A DNA stretch of 64,000 nt from the NCBI GenBank assembly GCA_032251435.1, contig JAVVEH010000019.1, positions 16,529-80,528 on the forward strand, in the 5' to 3' direction. The notes under the pieces are model-generated. The model did not search any database. It had not been told where the DNA came from and was given only the letters and a program-made list of their open reading frames with translations. A program made the position numbers and the translations under genes. This DNA is from JAVVEH01 sp032251435. GTDB taxonomy: Bacteria; Verrucomicrobiota; Lentisphaeria; Oligosphaerales; MVZH01. Every line of letters starts with the position of its first letter. Within the stretch, counting starts at the first letter, position 1. Below, in pieces: positions 50,143-58,476 of the stretch.

Positions 50143-51690
50143 GTGAGACTGGAAACTAGACATTTACTTGACCGGTCCTTTTCCGGGCTGGGCTTTGTCG
50201 CCATTTTCTTTATGGCGGCGTCACTGGTCGTCATTCTGCTGCCGATTATCGTCAAGGGATTGAGCGCCTATTTGTTCACCGGAACAATTGAATTCCGTGA
50301 GGCGATGAATGACCAGTTTGATCATGGTGACCGCGCGGCTGTTCAAGCCGAAGCGCGGCTGGCGGAGCAGGCCCGGCAACCGCTCTACGATTGTCTGACC
50401 GCGTTCGCCGACGGGCAGAGTAAGCAACTGGACCGGTTGACGGCCATCGCCCAGGGCATGGCCGCCCGGGAGGACAGTCTGGGACGGTCCGTGGCCCGGA
50501 AAATGCGCCGGTTCGATCCCCAGGCGCCGTTTTCCAGCCAGTTGAAAACCCTGCAAGGCGTTTACGACCGGGCCGCCGCCAACCGGGGAGCAGTTGATGT
50601 TGTTGACGAACTGGCGGAAATGAACACCATATTGGCTGGTTTATCCACCTTGAATGAAAAAGTTGAAGCCTTTGAACACGCCCTGTCAGAGTTGCTGGGA
50701 CCTCTGCCTGGACAGACCCCGCCCCGCCTGCTCCGGTCCCAGTACGGGCAAACCCGGTGGGACCGGGCGCTGATTAAACAGCGCCAGTTCCTCTTTGAGG
50801 AGGAATGGGTGCATCCGCCGGACGGCGCCCCCAGTTATATTAAGGAGACTCCCCGGATCGAGCATTTTAGAGGCACCGCCCTCGAACCCGCCTTCGCCCT
50901 CATTGAACATGACCTGGAAAGCATGCTCCGACCCAAGTTCACCTTTTACTGGCGATTTCTCACCGACACCTCTAAAGACGCCAATTTTTTCGGGGGCATC
51001 TGGGCGGAGGTGCTCGGCACGTTTTATCTGACGCTGGGCGCCATGCTGTTCGCCGTCCCCATGGGGGTGATCGCCGCGATTTATCTCTGTGAATACGCCA
51101 AGCCAAGTCGGTTTATCAGTTTTCTGCGCACCTGCATCAGCACATTGGCGGGCGTGCCGAGCATTGTTTTCGGCCTGTTTGGCCTGGCGTTTTTTCTGAA
51201 CACCCTGGAAGTCTCTCACAACAAAAGCGTTTTGGCGGGATCGATGACCCTGGCGTTAATGATTCTGCCCACGATCATCCGCGCCTCGGAAGAAGCCATT
51301 TTAGCCGTTCCCCAGACGTATAAGGAAGCGGCTCTGGGGCTGGGCGCCGGCCGCTGGCACACCGTGTTAACCGTGGTGCTGCCCGCCTCGCTGCCCGGCA
51401 TCCTCACCGGCATCGTTATCAGCATGGGCCGGGCCGCCGGCGAAACCGCTCCGATCATCTTCACCGCCGCCGTCAGCGTCGGTCAACCCTTGTCAATCTT
51501 TAAAGCTTTTTCCCAACCGACCCCCGCCCTGCCTTGGAATATCTACAATTTGTGCACCGAGCATGAAGCGGTCAATGAACTGCGCCATGTGCAGTTCGGC
51601 ATGGTCTTCACACTGGTCGCGATGGTGCTCATTCTTAACCTCAGCGCGATTATTTTACGCGCGAAAGTCTCTAAAAAATTGAGGGGATAG
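50143..51690 (+). CDS. pstA: Phosphate ABC transporter permease PstA with a large extra domain
   Basis: GTG 50143, 2 bases after the pstC stop with gggga before it, gives MRLETRHLLDRSFSGLG... and 515 residues; the earlier ATG 50101 overlaps pstC. The family core has five to six helices, the EAA-like loop (EEAILAVPQTYKEAALGLGAGRWHTVL) and RAAGETAPIIFTAA. Between the first helix (residues 15-40) and the second (about 290) lies a soluble region of about 235 residues with coiled-coil character (AEARLAEQARQPLYDCLTAFADGQSKQLDRL, ELAEMNTILAGLSTLNEKVEAFEHALSEL), ending in EPAFALIEHDLESMLRPKFTFYWRFL. Ordinary PstA is about 290 residues. By helix order the extra region is periplasmic and could contact PstS or a partner. 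Confidence 0.9.
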   Translation: MRLETRHLLDRSFSGLGFVAIFFMAASLVVILLPIIVKGLSAYLFTGTIEFREAMNDQFDHGDRAAVQAEARLAEQARQPLYDCLTAFADGQSKQLDRLTAIAQGMAAREDSLGRSVARKMRRFDPQAPFSSQLKTLQGVYDRAAANRGAVDVVDELAEMNTILAGLSTLNEKVEAFEHALSELLGPLPGQTPPRLLRSQYGQTRWDRALIKQRQFLFEEEWVHPPDGAPSYIKETPRIEHFRGTALEPAFALIEHDLESMLRPKFTFYWRFLTDTSKDANFFGGIWAEVLGTFYLTLGAMLFAVPMGVIAAIYLCEYAKPSRFISFLRTCISTLAGVPSIVFGLFGLAFFLNTLEVSHNKSVLAGSMTLALMILPTIIRASEEAILAVPQTYKEAALGLGAGRWHTVLTVVLPASLPGILTGIVISMGRAAGETAPIIFTAAVSVGQPLSIFKAFSQPTPALPWNIYNLCTEHEAVNELRHVQFGMVFTLVAMVLILNLSAIILRAKVSKKLRG

Positions 51691-51724
51691 CGGCCCCTAT
51701 CCTAACCAATGGAATCGCGAGATT

Positions 51725-52570
51725 ATGGACACAAACGCCAGCACGGACACCATTAAAATGAAGGCGATGAGCCAGTTTTCGGATGACTTGGACCAACCGG
51801 CCGACATCGGACCGGGGGAAGCCCATGTCAGCGCCCGGGATTTTTCAGTTTTTTACGGTGACTTTGAAGCCGTGAAAAAACTGAACGCGGACTTCGCTAA
51901 AGGGCGGGTGACGGCGATCATCGGCCCCAGCGGGTGCGGTAAAAGCACCTTTTTGCGGTCCATTAACCGGATGAACGACCTAATCCCCGTCGCCTCAACC
52001 GGCGGCCAATTGATTTTTGACAAGTTGAATATTTACGATCCGCGGATTGACGTGGTGTCATTACGCTGCCGGATCGGCATGGTCTTTCAAAAACCGAACC
52101 CCTTTCCCAAAAGCATTTATGATAACGTCGCTTACGGCCCGCGCTTGCAGGGAATAAAAAAACGCGCTCAACTGGACGATATTGTCGAAAAAAGTCTGCG
52201 CCGGGCGGCGATCTGGAAAGAATCCAAAGACCGCCTGAAAGAAAACGCTCTGGGCATGTCCGGCGGCCAGCAGCAGCGGCTGTGTATCGCCCGGGCCCTG
52301 GCGGTGCAACCGGAAATTCTCCTGATGGATGAGCCCACCTCAGCCCTGGATCCGAAATCAACATCGCGGATTGAGGATTTGATCGCTGAACTGCGGGGCG
52401 GTTACACAATCATCATCGTCACCCATAATATGCAACAGGCCGCCCGGGTCTCGGATCAGACCGCGTTCATGTACGAGGGAGATCTCATTGAATTCGGCAG
52501 CACGCGAAAGCTGTTCACCAATCCGACCGAAAAGCAGACTGAAGAATATATCACCGGGCGTTTTGGGTAA
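51725..52570 (+). CDS. pstB: Phosphate ABC transporter ATP-binding protein
   Basis: The 281-residue ATPase has Walker A GPSGCGKST (residues 67-75), the PstB-specific FQKPNPFPKSIYDNVAYGPRLQG, the signature MSGGQQQRLCIARALA, Walker B ILLMDEPTSALDP and the switch His in VTHNMQQAARVSD. It powers phosphate uptake through PstCA. The N-terminal 35 residues are longer than usual and acidic. It follows pstA by 34 bases. Confidence 0.97.
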   Translation: MDTNASTDTIKMKAMSQFSDDLDQPADIGPGEAHVSARDFSVFYGDFEAVKKLNADFAKGRVTAIIGPSGCGKSTFLRSINRMNDLIPVASTGGQLIFDKLNIYDPRIDVVSLRCRIGMVFQKPNPFPKSIYDNVAYGPRLQGIKKRAQLDDIVEKSLRRAAIWKESKDRLKENALGMSGGQQQRLCIARALAVQPEILLMDEPTSALDPKSTSRIEDLIAELRGGYTIIIVTHNMQQAARVSDQTAFMYEGDLIEFGSTRKLFTNPTEKQTEEYITGRFG

Positions 52571-52624
52571 CGCGTCTTGATCATTGACAATGAGTCCATA
52601 CATTAGTGAAAGTAAGGTGAACGC

Positions 52625-53299
52625 ATGGCGAAAATCATCCATTATGAATTGAACCGATTGGAACGCCGGTTATTGCGCATGGCCGCGTTGGTGGAGGAAA
52701 GTGTTCTGAAAGCGGTCCGCTGCTGTCATGACGTGGACAAAGACATGGCCGACGACGTGATTGCCAGCGACATCGAGCTGGATCGGCAGGAAGTCTTTAT
52801 TGAAGAGGAGGCGCTCAAAGTATTGGCGCTGTACCAGCCCGTCGCCGGTGACCTGCGCTTTATTGTCGCTGTGTTGAAGATCAACGGTGATTTAGAACGG
52901 ATTGGGGACTTGGCGGTCACCATCGCCAAAAGCGTGAAGCATATGGGTGAGATCCCCGGCGTGGTCTTGTCCGAGTCTCTGGACACGATCGCGGATCACG
53001 CGGTGCGGTTGCTCCGCGGCAGTCTTGACGCGTTCACAAAACAGGACGCGGCATCGGCCAAACAACTCCTGGCGAAGGCGCCGGAGCTGGCGGCGATGCA
53101 CCGGGGTGTGATTAATGATGTCAGCCAGGCTTTTAAAGACCATCCGGGCAGCATGGAGACATTAATCAGTGTTCTGCTGGTCTGCCGGGCGTTGGAACGG
53201 GTCGCGGATCATGCGGGCAATATCGCTGAAGACGTGGTCTATATGCTGCAAGGAACAATTATCCGACACATGGACGAACGGGAGATTGAGCGGTCATAA
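52625..53299 (+). CDS. phoU: Phosphate transport system regulator PhoU
   Basis: The 224-residue protein is two copies of a three-helix bundle: residues 5-105 with DIELDRQEVFIEEEALKVLALYQPVAGDLRFIVAVLKINGDLERIGDLAVTIA and residues 115-220 with VCRALERVADHAGNIAEDVVYMLQG, both having the E-R/D-x-x-(D/A)-x-x-x-x-N/I metal-binding pattern of PhoU. It links the Pst transporter to the PhoR kinase, keeping the Pho response off when phosphate is plentiful. Lies 54 bases after pstB. Confidence 0.96.
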   Translation: MAKIIHYELNRLERRLLRMAALVEESVLKAVRCCHDVDKDMADDVIASDIELDRQEVFIEEEALKVLALYQPVAGDLRFIVAVLKINGDLERIGDLAVTIAKSVKHMGEIPGVVLSESLDTIADHAVRLLRGSLDAFTKQDAASAKQLLAKAPELAAMHRGVINDVSQAFKDHPGSMETLISVLLVCRALERVADHAGNIAEDVVYMLQGTIIRHMDEREIERS

Positions 53300-53375
53300 A
53301 ACCGCGCGGGTGGCCCCCGCGCCTGCCCGCCAGCCCGGACAACCATCTATTTAACCGGTCAGTCAGGATGTCCTT

Positions 53376-54068
53376 ATGCCAAAAGAAAACATACTTGTTG
53401 TGGATGACGAGAAAGATATTCGGGACCTGGTCTCGTTTAATTTAGGCAAAAATGGTTACCGGACCACCTGCGTGGGCTCTGGCGAGGACGCGCTGGCCCG
53501 CGCCCGGGCCGATGTGCCGGATTTGATTATCCTGGATTTAATGTTGCCGGGTGTCGACGGGTTTGATGTCTGCCGCCGATTGAAGATCGACGCGGCTACC
53601 GCCCGGATTCCCGTTCTCATGCTGACCGCCCGCGGCGAGGACGTGGATGTCGTCGCCGGCTTGGAGTTGGGGGCGGATGATTACGTGACTAAACCCTTCA
53701 GCCCCCGCGTGCTCTTGGCGCGCGTGAGAGCCTTGCTGCGGAAAACCGCCCCGCCGACGGCGGATGAGGCGGAATTGTTGCGGCGGGGAGAGATTGTCAT
53801 TGACACCCGGCGGCACCAAGTCCGCGTGAATGATGATGTGGTAGACATGACTCACACGGAATTCAAAACCCTGCACTTCCTCGCTAAACGGCCGGGATGG
53901 GTGTTCTCCCGCAATCAAATCATCAAAGCGGTGCACGGGGAATCCTACCCGGTGACAGAACGCTCCGTGGATGTGCAAATTGTCGGGTTACGGAAAAAAC
54001 TGGGGGCCTGCGGCGAGCGGATTGAAACCGTCCGCGGCATGGGCTATCGCTTCCGGGAAGCGGGTTGA
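53376..54068 (+). CDS. phoB: PhoB-type response regulator
   Basis: The 230-residue OmpR/PhoB-type regulator has a receiver domain with the acidic pair DDE (residues 10-12), phosphoacceptor D54 in LIILDLMLPG, T84 and K106 (YVTKPFSP), then a winged helix (residues 130-228; IVIDTRRHQVRVNDDVVDMTHTEFKTLHFLAKRPGWVFSRNQIIKAVHGE...RSVDVQIVGLRKKLG). Its place after pst-phoU and before a PhoR-like kinase assigns it to phosphate control. Confidence 0.95.
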   Translation: MPKENILVVDDEKDIRDLVSFNLGKNGYRTTCVGSGEDALARARADVPDLIILDLMLPGVDGFDVCRRLKIDAATARIPVLMLTARGEDVDVVAGLELGADDYVTKPFSPRVLLARVRALLRKTAPPTADEAELLRRGEIVIDTRRHQVRVNDDVVDMTHTEFKTLHFLAKRPGWVFSRNQIIKAVHGESYPVTERSVDVQIVGLRKKLGACGERIETVRGMGYRFREAG

Positions 54069-54130
54069 CTGTGTTCAGCGCCGACTGTGGCGCCGTCCTG
54101 ATATGATCACTTGTTTGAGACTGGAACACC

Positions 54131-55927
54131 ATGAAAAAGAAACGATTGTTCTGGCGGATTTTTCCGTTAATGCTGTTGATCACCGCGCTCTCACTGGCCG
54201 GGGTGGTCATTTACGCCGCCCGGGTCACGCACCATTTCCACACCCGGATGGTCAAAAATCATCTCGCGGATTTGGCGGCGATGGTGGTGACGGACATTGA
54301 GACCGGAAACGTCCCGTTTGAGGAAGCCGCTCTGCGAAAATCCAGCGCCGCTTTCCCGGCGACCGTGAAAGCCAGGTTCACCATTGTCGATCCTCAAGGG
54401 AAAGTGTTCGCGGACACCGCGGAGAATCCATTGATCATGGGGAATCACGCCGACCGCCCGGAAATCAAGGCCGCCATGACCGATGGCCTGGGCAGCGCGG
54501 TCAGGTACAGCAGCACCATCAGGCGAAACATGCTGTACGTCGCCCGGCCCGTGCGGATCGACGGACGGCTGGTGGGAATCGTGCGGACGGCCCAGCCGCT
54601 GGCGTTTTTAGACGAGCAATTGGCCGACACGCTGACGAAATTGCTTCTCGGCGGCGCGGCGGCCTGCCTCCTCGCTTTTTTACTGAGCCTCTGGCTGACG
54701 CGCGGCATTACCGTGCCGCTACAGGAACTACAGGCGGGCGCCGCCCGCTTCGCCAAAGGCCACTTGGACACCCATCTCAGGTCGTATAACTCCTTGGAAA
54801 TGGATGGATTGGCCAAAGGAATCAATAAAATGGCGGGGCAACTGGCCGCGCGCCTCCGGGCCATCCAACACGACCACAGCGAGCTGCAGGCGGTGATTTC
54901 CAGCATGATCGAGGGCGTGATGGCGGTCGACAATGATCAAAGGGTGTTCAAAATCAACGCCGCCGCCACGCGTATCCTGGGTGTCAAGCCGGAAGATTTA
55001 ATTGGCCATCCCCTCGGGGTGGTGGTGCGCAACGCCAAACTTGAGGAATTGGTCGCCCGGACGTTGGCGAGCGCCGAACCCGTTGAGGGAGAAGTGATTT
55101 TTTACGGGGACCCGGACCGTGTCGTCCGTCTTCACGGCACGCGTTTGGAAACCGACGACCCGTCCCGGCGGGGCGCCGTGATTGTTCTCAATGACATCAC
55201 CCGCTTGCGGCGCCTGGAAAGCATGCGGCGGCAATTCGCCTCAAATGTGTCCCATGAATTAAAAACACCCATCACCTCGATTCAAGGCTATGTGGAAACA
55301 TTGCTGGATGGCGCCTTGAATGAAAACCCCGATGATGTCCGCGGTTTCCTGGAAATCATTCTCCGCCAGACAAAACGGCTGAACGCCATCATGGAAGATA
55401 TTCTCATGCTGTCCCGAATCGAGCAGGATGACGGCGATATTCTCAAGATGATGATCCGCCTGAAAGCGCAGGTCCCCGTGAAAGGCGCGGTTGACCAATG
55501 CTATGAGGCCGCTACGGAAAAAGGCATTCAACTCCTCGTGGAATGTCCGGAAACCGCCTCGTTGAAAGGACATCCCAGATTGTTGGAACAGGCGATTGTG
55601 AATCTGTTGACCAACGCCGTTAACTACAGTCCCCGGGACGAAAGCGTCACCATAAAAGTGGAAGAGACGCGGACGGGTGTCGCCATCCACGTCCAGGACC
55701 ATGGTGTCGGGATCCCCAGAGAACACCTTGGACGTATTTTTGAACGTTTCTACCGGGTGGATAAAGCGCGGAGCCGGGACGCGGGGGGCACCGGGCTGGG
55801 ACTGGCGATCGTCAAGCACATCGCCCAACTTCACAACGGCCGGGTGGACGTGATCAGCGCGCCGGGTAAGGGCAGCACCTTCAGCCTGATCCTTCCCGGC
55901 GCCGAGGATGACCTCGCCGACGGTTAA
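54131..55927 (+). CDS. phoR: PhoR-type sensor histidine kinase
   Basis: The 598-residue kinase has a membrane helix (IFPLMLLITALSLAGVVIYAA), a periplasmic sensor part (residues 35-165), a second helix (LLLGGAAACLLAFLLSLWL), HAMP (RGITVPLQELQAGAARFAKGHLD), PAS (VISSMIEGVMAVDNDQRVFKINAAATRILGV), HisKA with H375 in FASNVSHELKTPITSIQGYVE, and a HATPase domain with NLLTNAVNYSP, HVQDHGVGIPREHL and GGTGLGLAIVKHIAQLH. It phosphorylates PhoB when phosphate is low. The gene is 62 bases after phoB. Confidence 0.95.
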   Translation: MKKKRLFWRIFPLMLLITALSLAGVVIYAARVTHHFHTRMVKNHLADLAAMVVTDIETGNVPFEEAALRKSSAAFPATVKARFTIVDPQGKVFADTAENPLIMGNHADRPEIKAAMTDGLGSAVRYSSTIRRNMLYVARPVRIDGRLVGIVRTAQPLAFLDEQLADTLTKLLLGGAAACLLAFLLSLWLTRGITVPLQELQAGAARFAKGHLDTHLRSYNSLEMDGLAKGINKMAGQLAARLRAIQHDHSELQAVISSMIEGVMAVDNDQRVFKINAAATRILGVKPEDLIGHPLGVVVRNAKLEELVARTLASAEPVEGEVIFYGDPDRVVRLHGTRLETDDPSRRGAVIVLNDITRLRRLESMRRQFASNVSHELKTPITSIQGYVETLLDGALNENPDDVRGFLEIILRQTKRLNAIMEDILMLSRIEQDDGDILKMMIRLKAQVPVKGAVDQCYEAATEKGIQLLVECPETASLKGHPRLLEQAIVNLLTNAVNYSPRDESVTIKVEETRTGVAIHVQDHGVGIPREHLGRIFERFYRVDKARSRDAGGTGLGLAIVKHIAQLHNGRVDVISAPGKGSTFSLILPGAEDDLADG

Positions 55928-55936
55928 ACAAAAAAA

Positions 55937-55993
55937 GACCCTGGCAAGTGAGGGAAGAGGAGGAGGGAAGGAGGAGAAACACTTGCCAGGGTC
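55937..55993. terminator. Long hairpin after phoR
   Basis: A perfect 14-base stem, GACCCTGGCAAGTG at 55937-55950 with its complement at 55980-55993, encloses a purine-rich loop of 29 bases. The A-run (seven A) is on the left, so a T-run exists only for leftward transcripts. For phoR (rightward) it would be a T-less terminator or mRNA-end stabiliser. Confidence 0.65.
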
Positions 55994-56403
55994 AAAAATA
56001 GAGACACCCACGCCTTCCTGGTCGTGTCAGTCCGCCTAATATACCCGGCCGCTGTTTCCCGTCAAGAGCGTTTTGGGAAAAAACGAACTCGATGGCGGAA
56101 TGTACCCCTTCACTCCTCCGCGCCGCCGGGCGGGACATCCATCGACCAGGCTCAACCGTGATCGTCGCGCGCTGGCCGCGCCGCGCGTCGTAATCGGTTA
56201 GTGGCTGGGGCGTAGGCCGGGGTTCCTTGCCCGGCTATGCCTTAAGACAGTCGGCCTTGGAAGACCGCCCCACACAGTTTCCCCCAGCTGCTAACCGGTT
56301 ACCGCGCATCCGCCGCGGCGGGTTGCTTCCAAGCGTGGAGAGGTTACATTTACCGCTTGCCATCAAGATGTATGAAAACGGTCAGAACAGGTCTAACACA
56401 CGC
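55994..56403. other. Intergenic region before the EF-G gene
   Basis: The 410 bases carry the second MITE copy at 56191-56302. A frame is open from 56227 into the EF-G gene, but its first 59 codons are read from the MITE and flank (MPGYALRQSALEDRPTQF) and are not part of the protein. No clear promoter boxes. Confidence 0.65.
56191..56302. mobile_element. MITE-like 112-bp element, copy 2 (inverted relative to copy 1)
   Basis: Reverse complement of 38581-38692 with about 9 differences in 112 bases and no gaps. Flanks cgcgcgtcg (56182-56190) and cgcgcatcc (56303-56311) agree at 7 of 9 positions, consistent with an older 9-base target duplication. It stands about 100 bases upstream of the EF-G start and could carry promoter or terminator signals. 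Confidence 0.88.
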
Positions 56404-58470
56404 ATGAACGAAGCGATCGAGACAATTAGAAATATCGGGGTCATCGCCCATATTGACGCGGGGAAAACAACCACCACTGAGAACATGCTTTTTTTCTCCG
56501 GGCTGACGCACCGCGTGGGAAACATTGATGACGGCAACACCGTCATGGATTATCTGGATGAAGAGCGGGAGCGGGGCATCACCATCATCGCGGCCGCGGC
56601 GGGCTTCAAGTGGCGGGAGGCGCTGATCCATTTAATCGACACACCTGGCCACATTGATTTCACGGCCGAAGTTGAGCGGTCGATGCGGGTGATCGATGGC
56701 GCTGTCGTGGTGTTCAGCGCCGTGGAAGGTGTGGAAGCCCAAAGCGAAAAAGTCTGGCGGCAGGCGGAACATTACGGGGTTCCTAAAATCGCTTTTATCA
56801 ACAAACTGGACCGGCTCGGCGGCAGCTTTGACCGGGTCTTTGATGAAATAAATGACACGTTTGGCGACTGCGCCGTGGCCTTCCAAATGCCCGTGGGGGT
56901 GGAATCTGATTTCTCCGGGCTGATTGACTTGGTCACCTTCGAACTTGTCCAGTTTTCCGGTGACAACCACGACGTTGTGGAACGATCTCCGGTGCCGGCA
57001 TCTCTGCGGGAAGAGGCTGAAAGCTGGCGGGAGCGCTTGATTGAAACACTGGCCAATCATGATGATGATCTGGCCATGCTCTATTTAGAAGGCGGGGACA
57101 TTCCACTCAAGGATGTGAAAGCCGCCGCCCGGAAACTGACCATCGCCCGCCACATTGTTCCGGTCTTCACTGGCTCCGCCAAGAACCGTCTGGGCGTCCA
57201 GCCACTGATGGACGCCGTGGTGGACTATCTGCCCTCGCCGGCGGAATGCCCGCTCATCAAGGCGACACGGGTCAAAGACGGCGCCGACGTGGTGATATCG
57301 CCGGATCCGGCCGAACCTTTCACCGGTTTGATTTTCAAAGTGGCCGCCAGCACAACGGCGGATTTGCTGTTCATGCGGACCTATTCAGGCGTATTGAAAA
57401 CCGGCATGAAGTTGGTGAACAGCCGCACAAAAGCGACCGTCAATATTAAACAAATTCTCCGCCTGTTCGCCAAAAGCCACGAAACCATTGAATCAGCGGG
57501 GCCCGGCGATATCGTCGGCCTGATCGGTCTCCGGGATTGCGGAACCGGTGATTCCCTGTGCGAGCATAACCGCAGTGTCTTTCTGGAAGCCATGTCATTT
57601 CCCGAACCGGTCATTTCCATGGCCCTGGAAGCCCGCGCCACCAAGGATAAAGATAAATTGGCCGACGCGTTGAAACTGCTCTGCCGGGAAGATCCCACCC
57701 TGTCTCTCTCCCGGGACGAGGACACGGGCCAGTCGTTGTTCGCCGGCATGGGAGAATTGCATCTTGAAATTAACTTGAAACGGCTGGAAAAAGAGTTTAA
57801 CGTGCCCGTCCGGGTGGGTGAGCCGCGGGTGGCCTATCGGGAGACGTTTAAATCCAGCGACACGATTTCCGCGCGGTTTGACCGCATGGTTGGCGAAAAT
57901 GAACTGACGGCCGGGGCGACGATCCGCTTCAGCGCCCTGCCTCGGGGCGATGAGTTGTTCACCGTGACCTCATCCGTGCCAAGCATGGCCCATGTGTCCA
58001 AAACCATTCTCACCGCCGCGGAGACCGCGCTCGCCGGCGCGCTGAAAACCGGTGGCAATCACGGCTATCCCCTCATCTATGTCGCGGCGGAGATCACGGA
58101 TATTCAGATAACGCCGGACAAAAGCACCGAAGGCGCCGTGGTGGGAGCCGTGCTGATGGCCGTGGATCAGGCGATCTCCCGGCTGGGGACGCGTGTGCTG
58201 GAGCCGGTGATGCACCTGGAAATCATGAGCCCCGCGGAATCGGTGGGTGAAATCAGTTCCTACCTGCAACCCCGGCGGGCGGTGATCCATCAAATGACGG
58301 AACAGGCCGGCGTGACCAAGATCAGTTGCGAAGTGCCGTTGGCCGAAATGTTCGGGTTCGGAAAATCCCTGCCCAAACTCAGTGGCGGGCGGGCGTCATT
58401 TTCCATGGAACCCCGCGGTTTTCAAGAACTGCCGGCGGCCTTGGCCAGCAAACAGTTCGGGTTGCTGTAG
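56404..58470 (+). CDS. fusA: Translation elongation factor G (EF-G2-like)
   Basis: ATG 56404 (MNEAIETIRNIGVIAHIDAGKTTTTE) gives the normal EF-G N-terminus; upstream codons are repeat-derived. The 688-residue GTPase has P-loop HIDAGKTTTT (residues 16-25), switch I ERERGITI, DTPGHIDF, NKLD and the later EF-G domains (GMGELHLEINLKRLEKEFNVPVRVGEPRVAYRETF; MSPAESVGEISSYLQPRRAVIHQM). The switch region ERERGITIIAAAAGF and other deviations resemble EF-G2/mitochondrial-type factors used in ribosome recycling or stress, so this may be a second copy rather than the housekeeping one. It converges with mutS with 6 bases between stops. Confidence 0.92.
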   Translation: MNEAIETIRNIGVIAHIDAGKTTTTENMLFFSGLTHRVGNIDDGNTVMDYLDEERERGITIIAAAAGFKWREALIHLIDTPGHIDFTAEVERSMRVIDGAVVVFSAVEGVEAQSEKVWRQAEHYGVPKIAFINKLDRLGGSFDRVFDEINDTFGDCAVAFQMPVGVESDFSGLIDLVTFELVQFSGDNHDVVERSPVPASLREEAESWRERLIETLANHDDDLAMLYLEGGDIPLKDVKAAARKLTIARHIVPVFTGSAKNRLGVQPLMDAVVDYLPSPAECPLIKATRVKDGADVVISPDPAEPFTGLIFKVAASTTADLLFMRTYSGVLKTGMKLVNSRTKATVNIKQILRLFAKSHETIESAGPGDIVGLIGLRDCGTGDSLCEHNRSVFLEAMSFPEPVISMALEARATKDKDKLADALKLLCREDPTLSLSRDEDTGQSLFAGMGELHLEINLKRLEKEFNVPVRVGEPRVAYRETFKSSDTISARFDRMVGENELTAGATIRFSALPRGDELFTVTSSVPSMAHVSKTILTAAETALAGALKTGGNHGYPLIYVAAEITDIQITPDKSTEGAVVGAVLMAVDQAISRLGTRVLEPVMHLEIMSPAESVGEISSYLQPRRAVIHQMTEQAGVTKISCEVPLAEMFGFGKSLPKLSGGRASFSMEPRGFQELPAALASKQFGLL

Positions 58471-58476
58471 CCTGGC

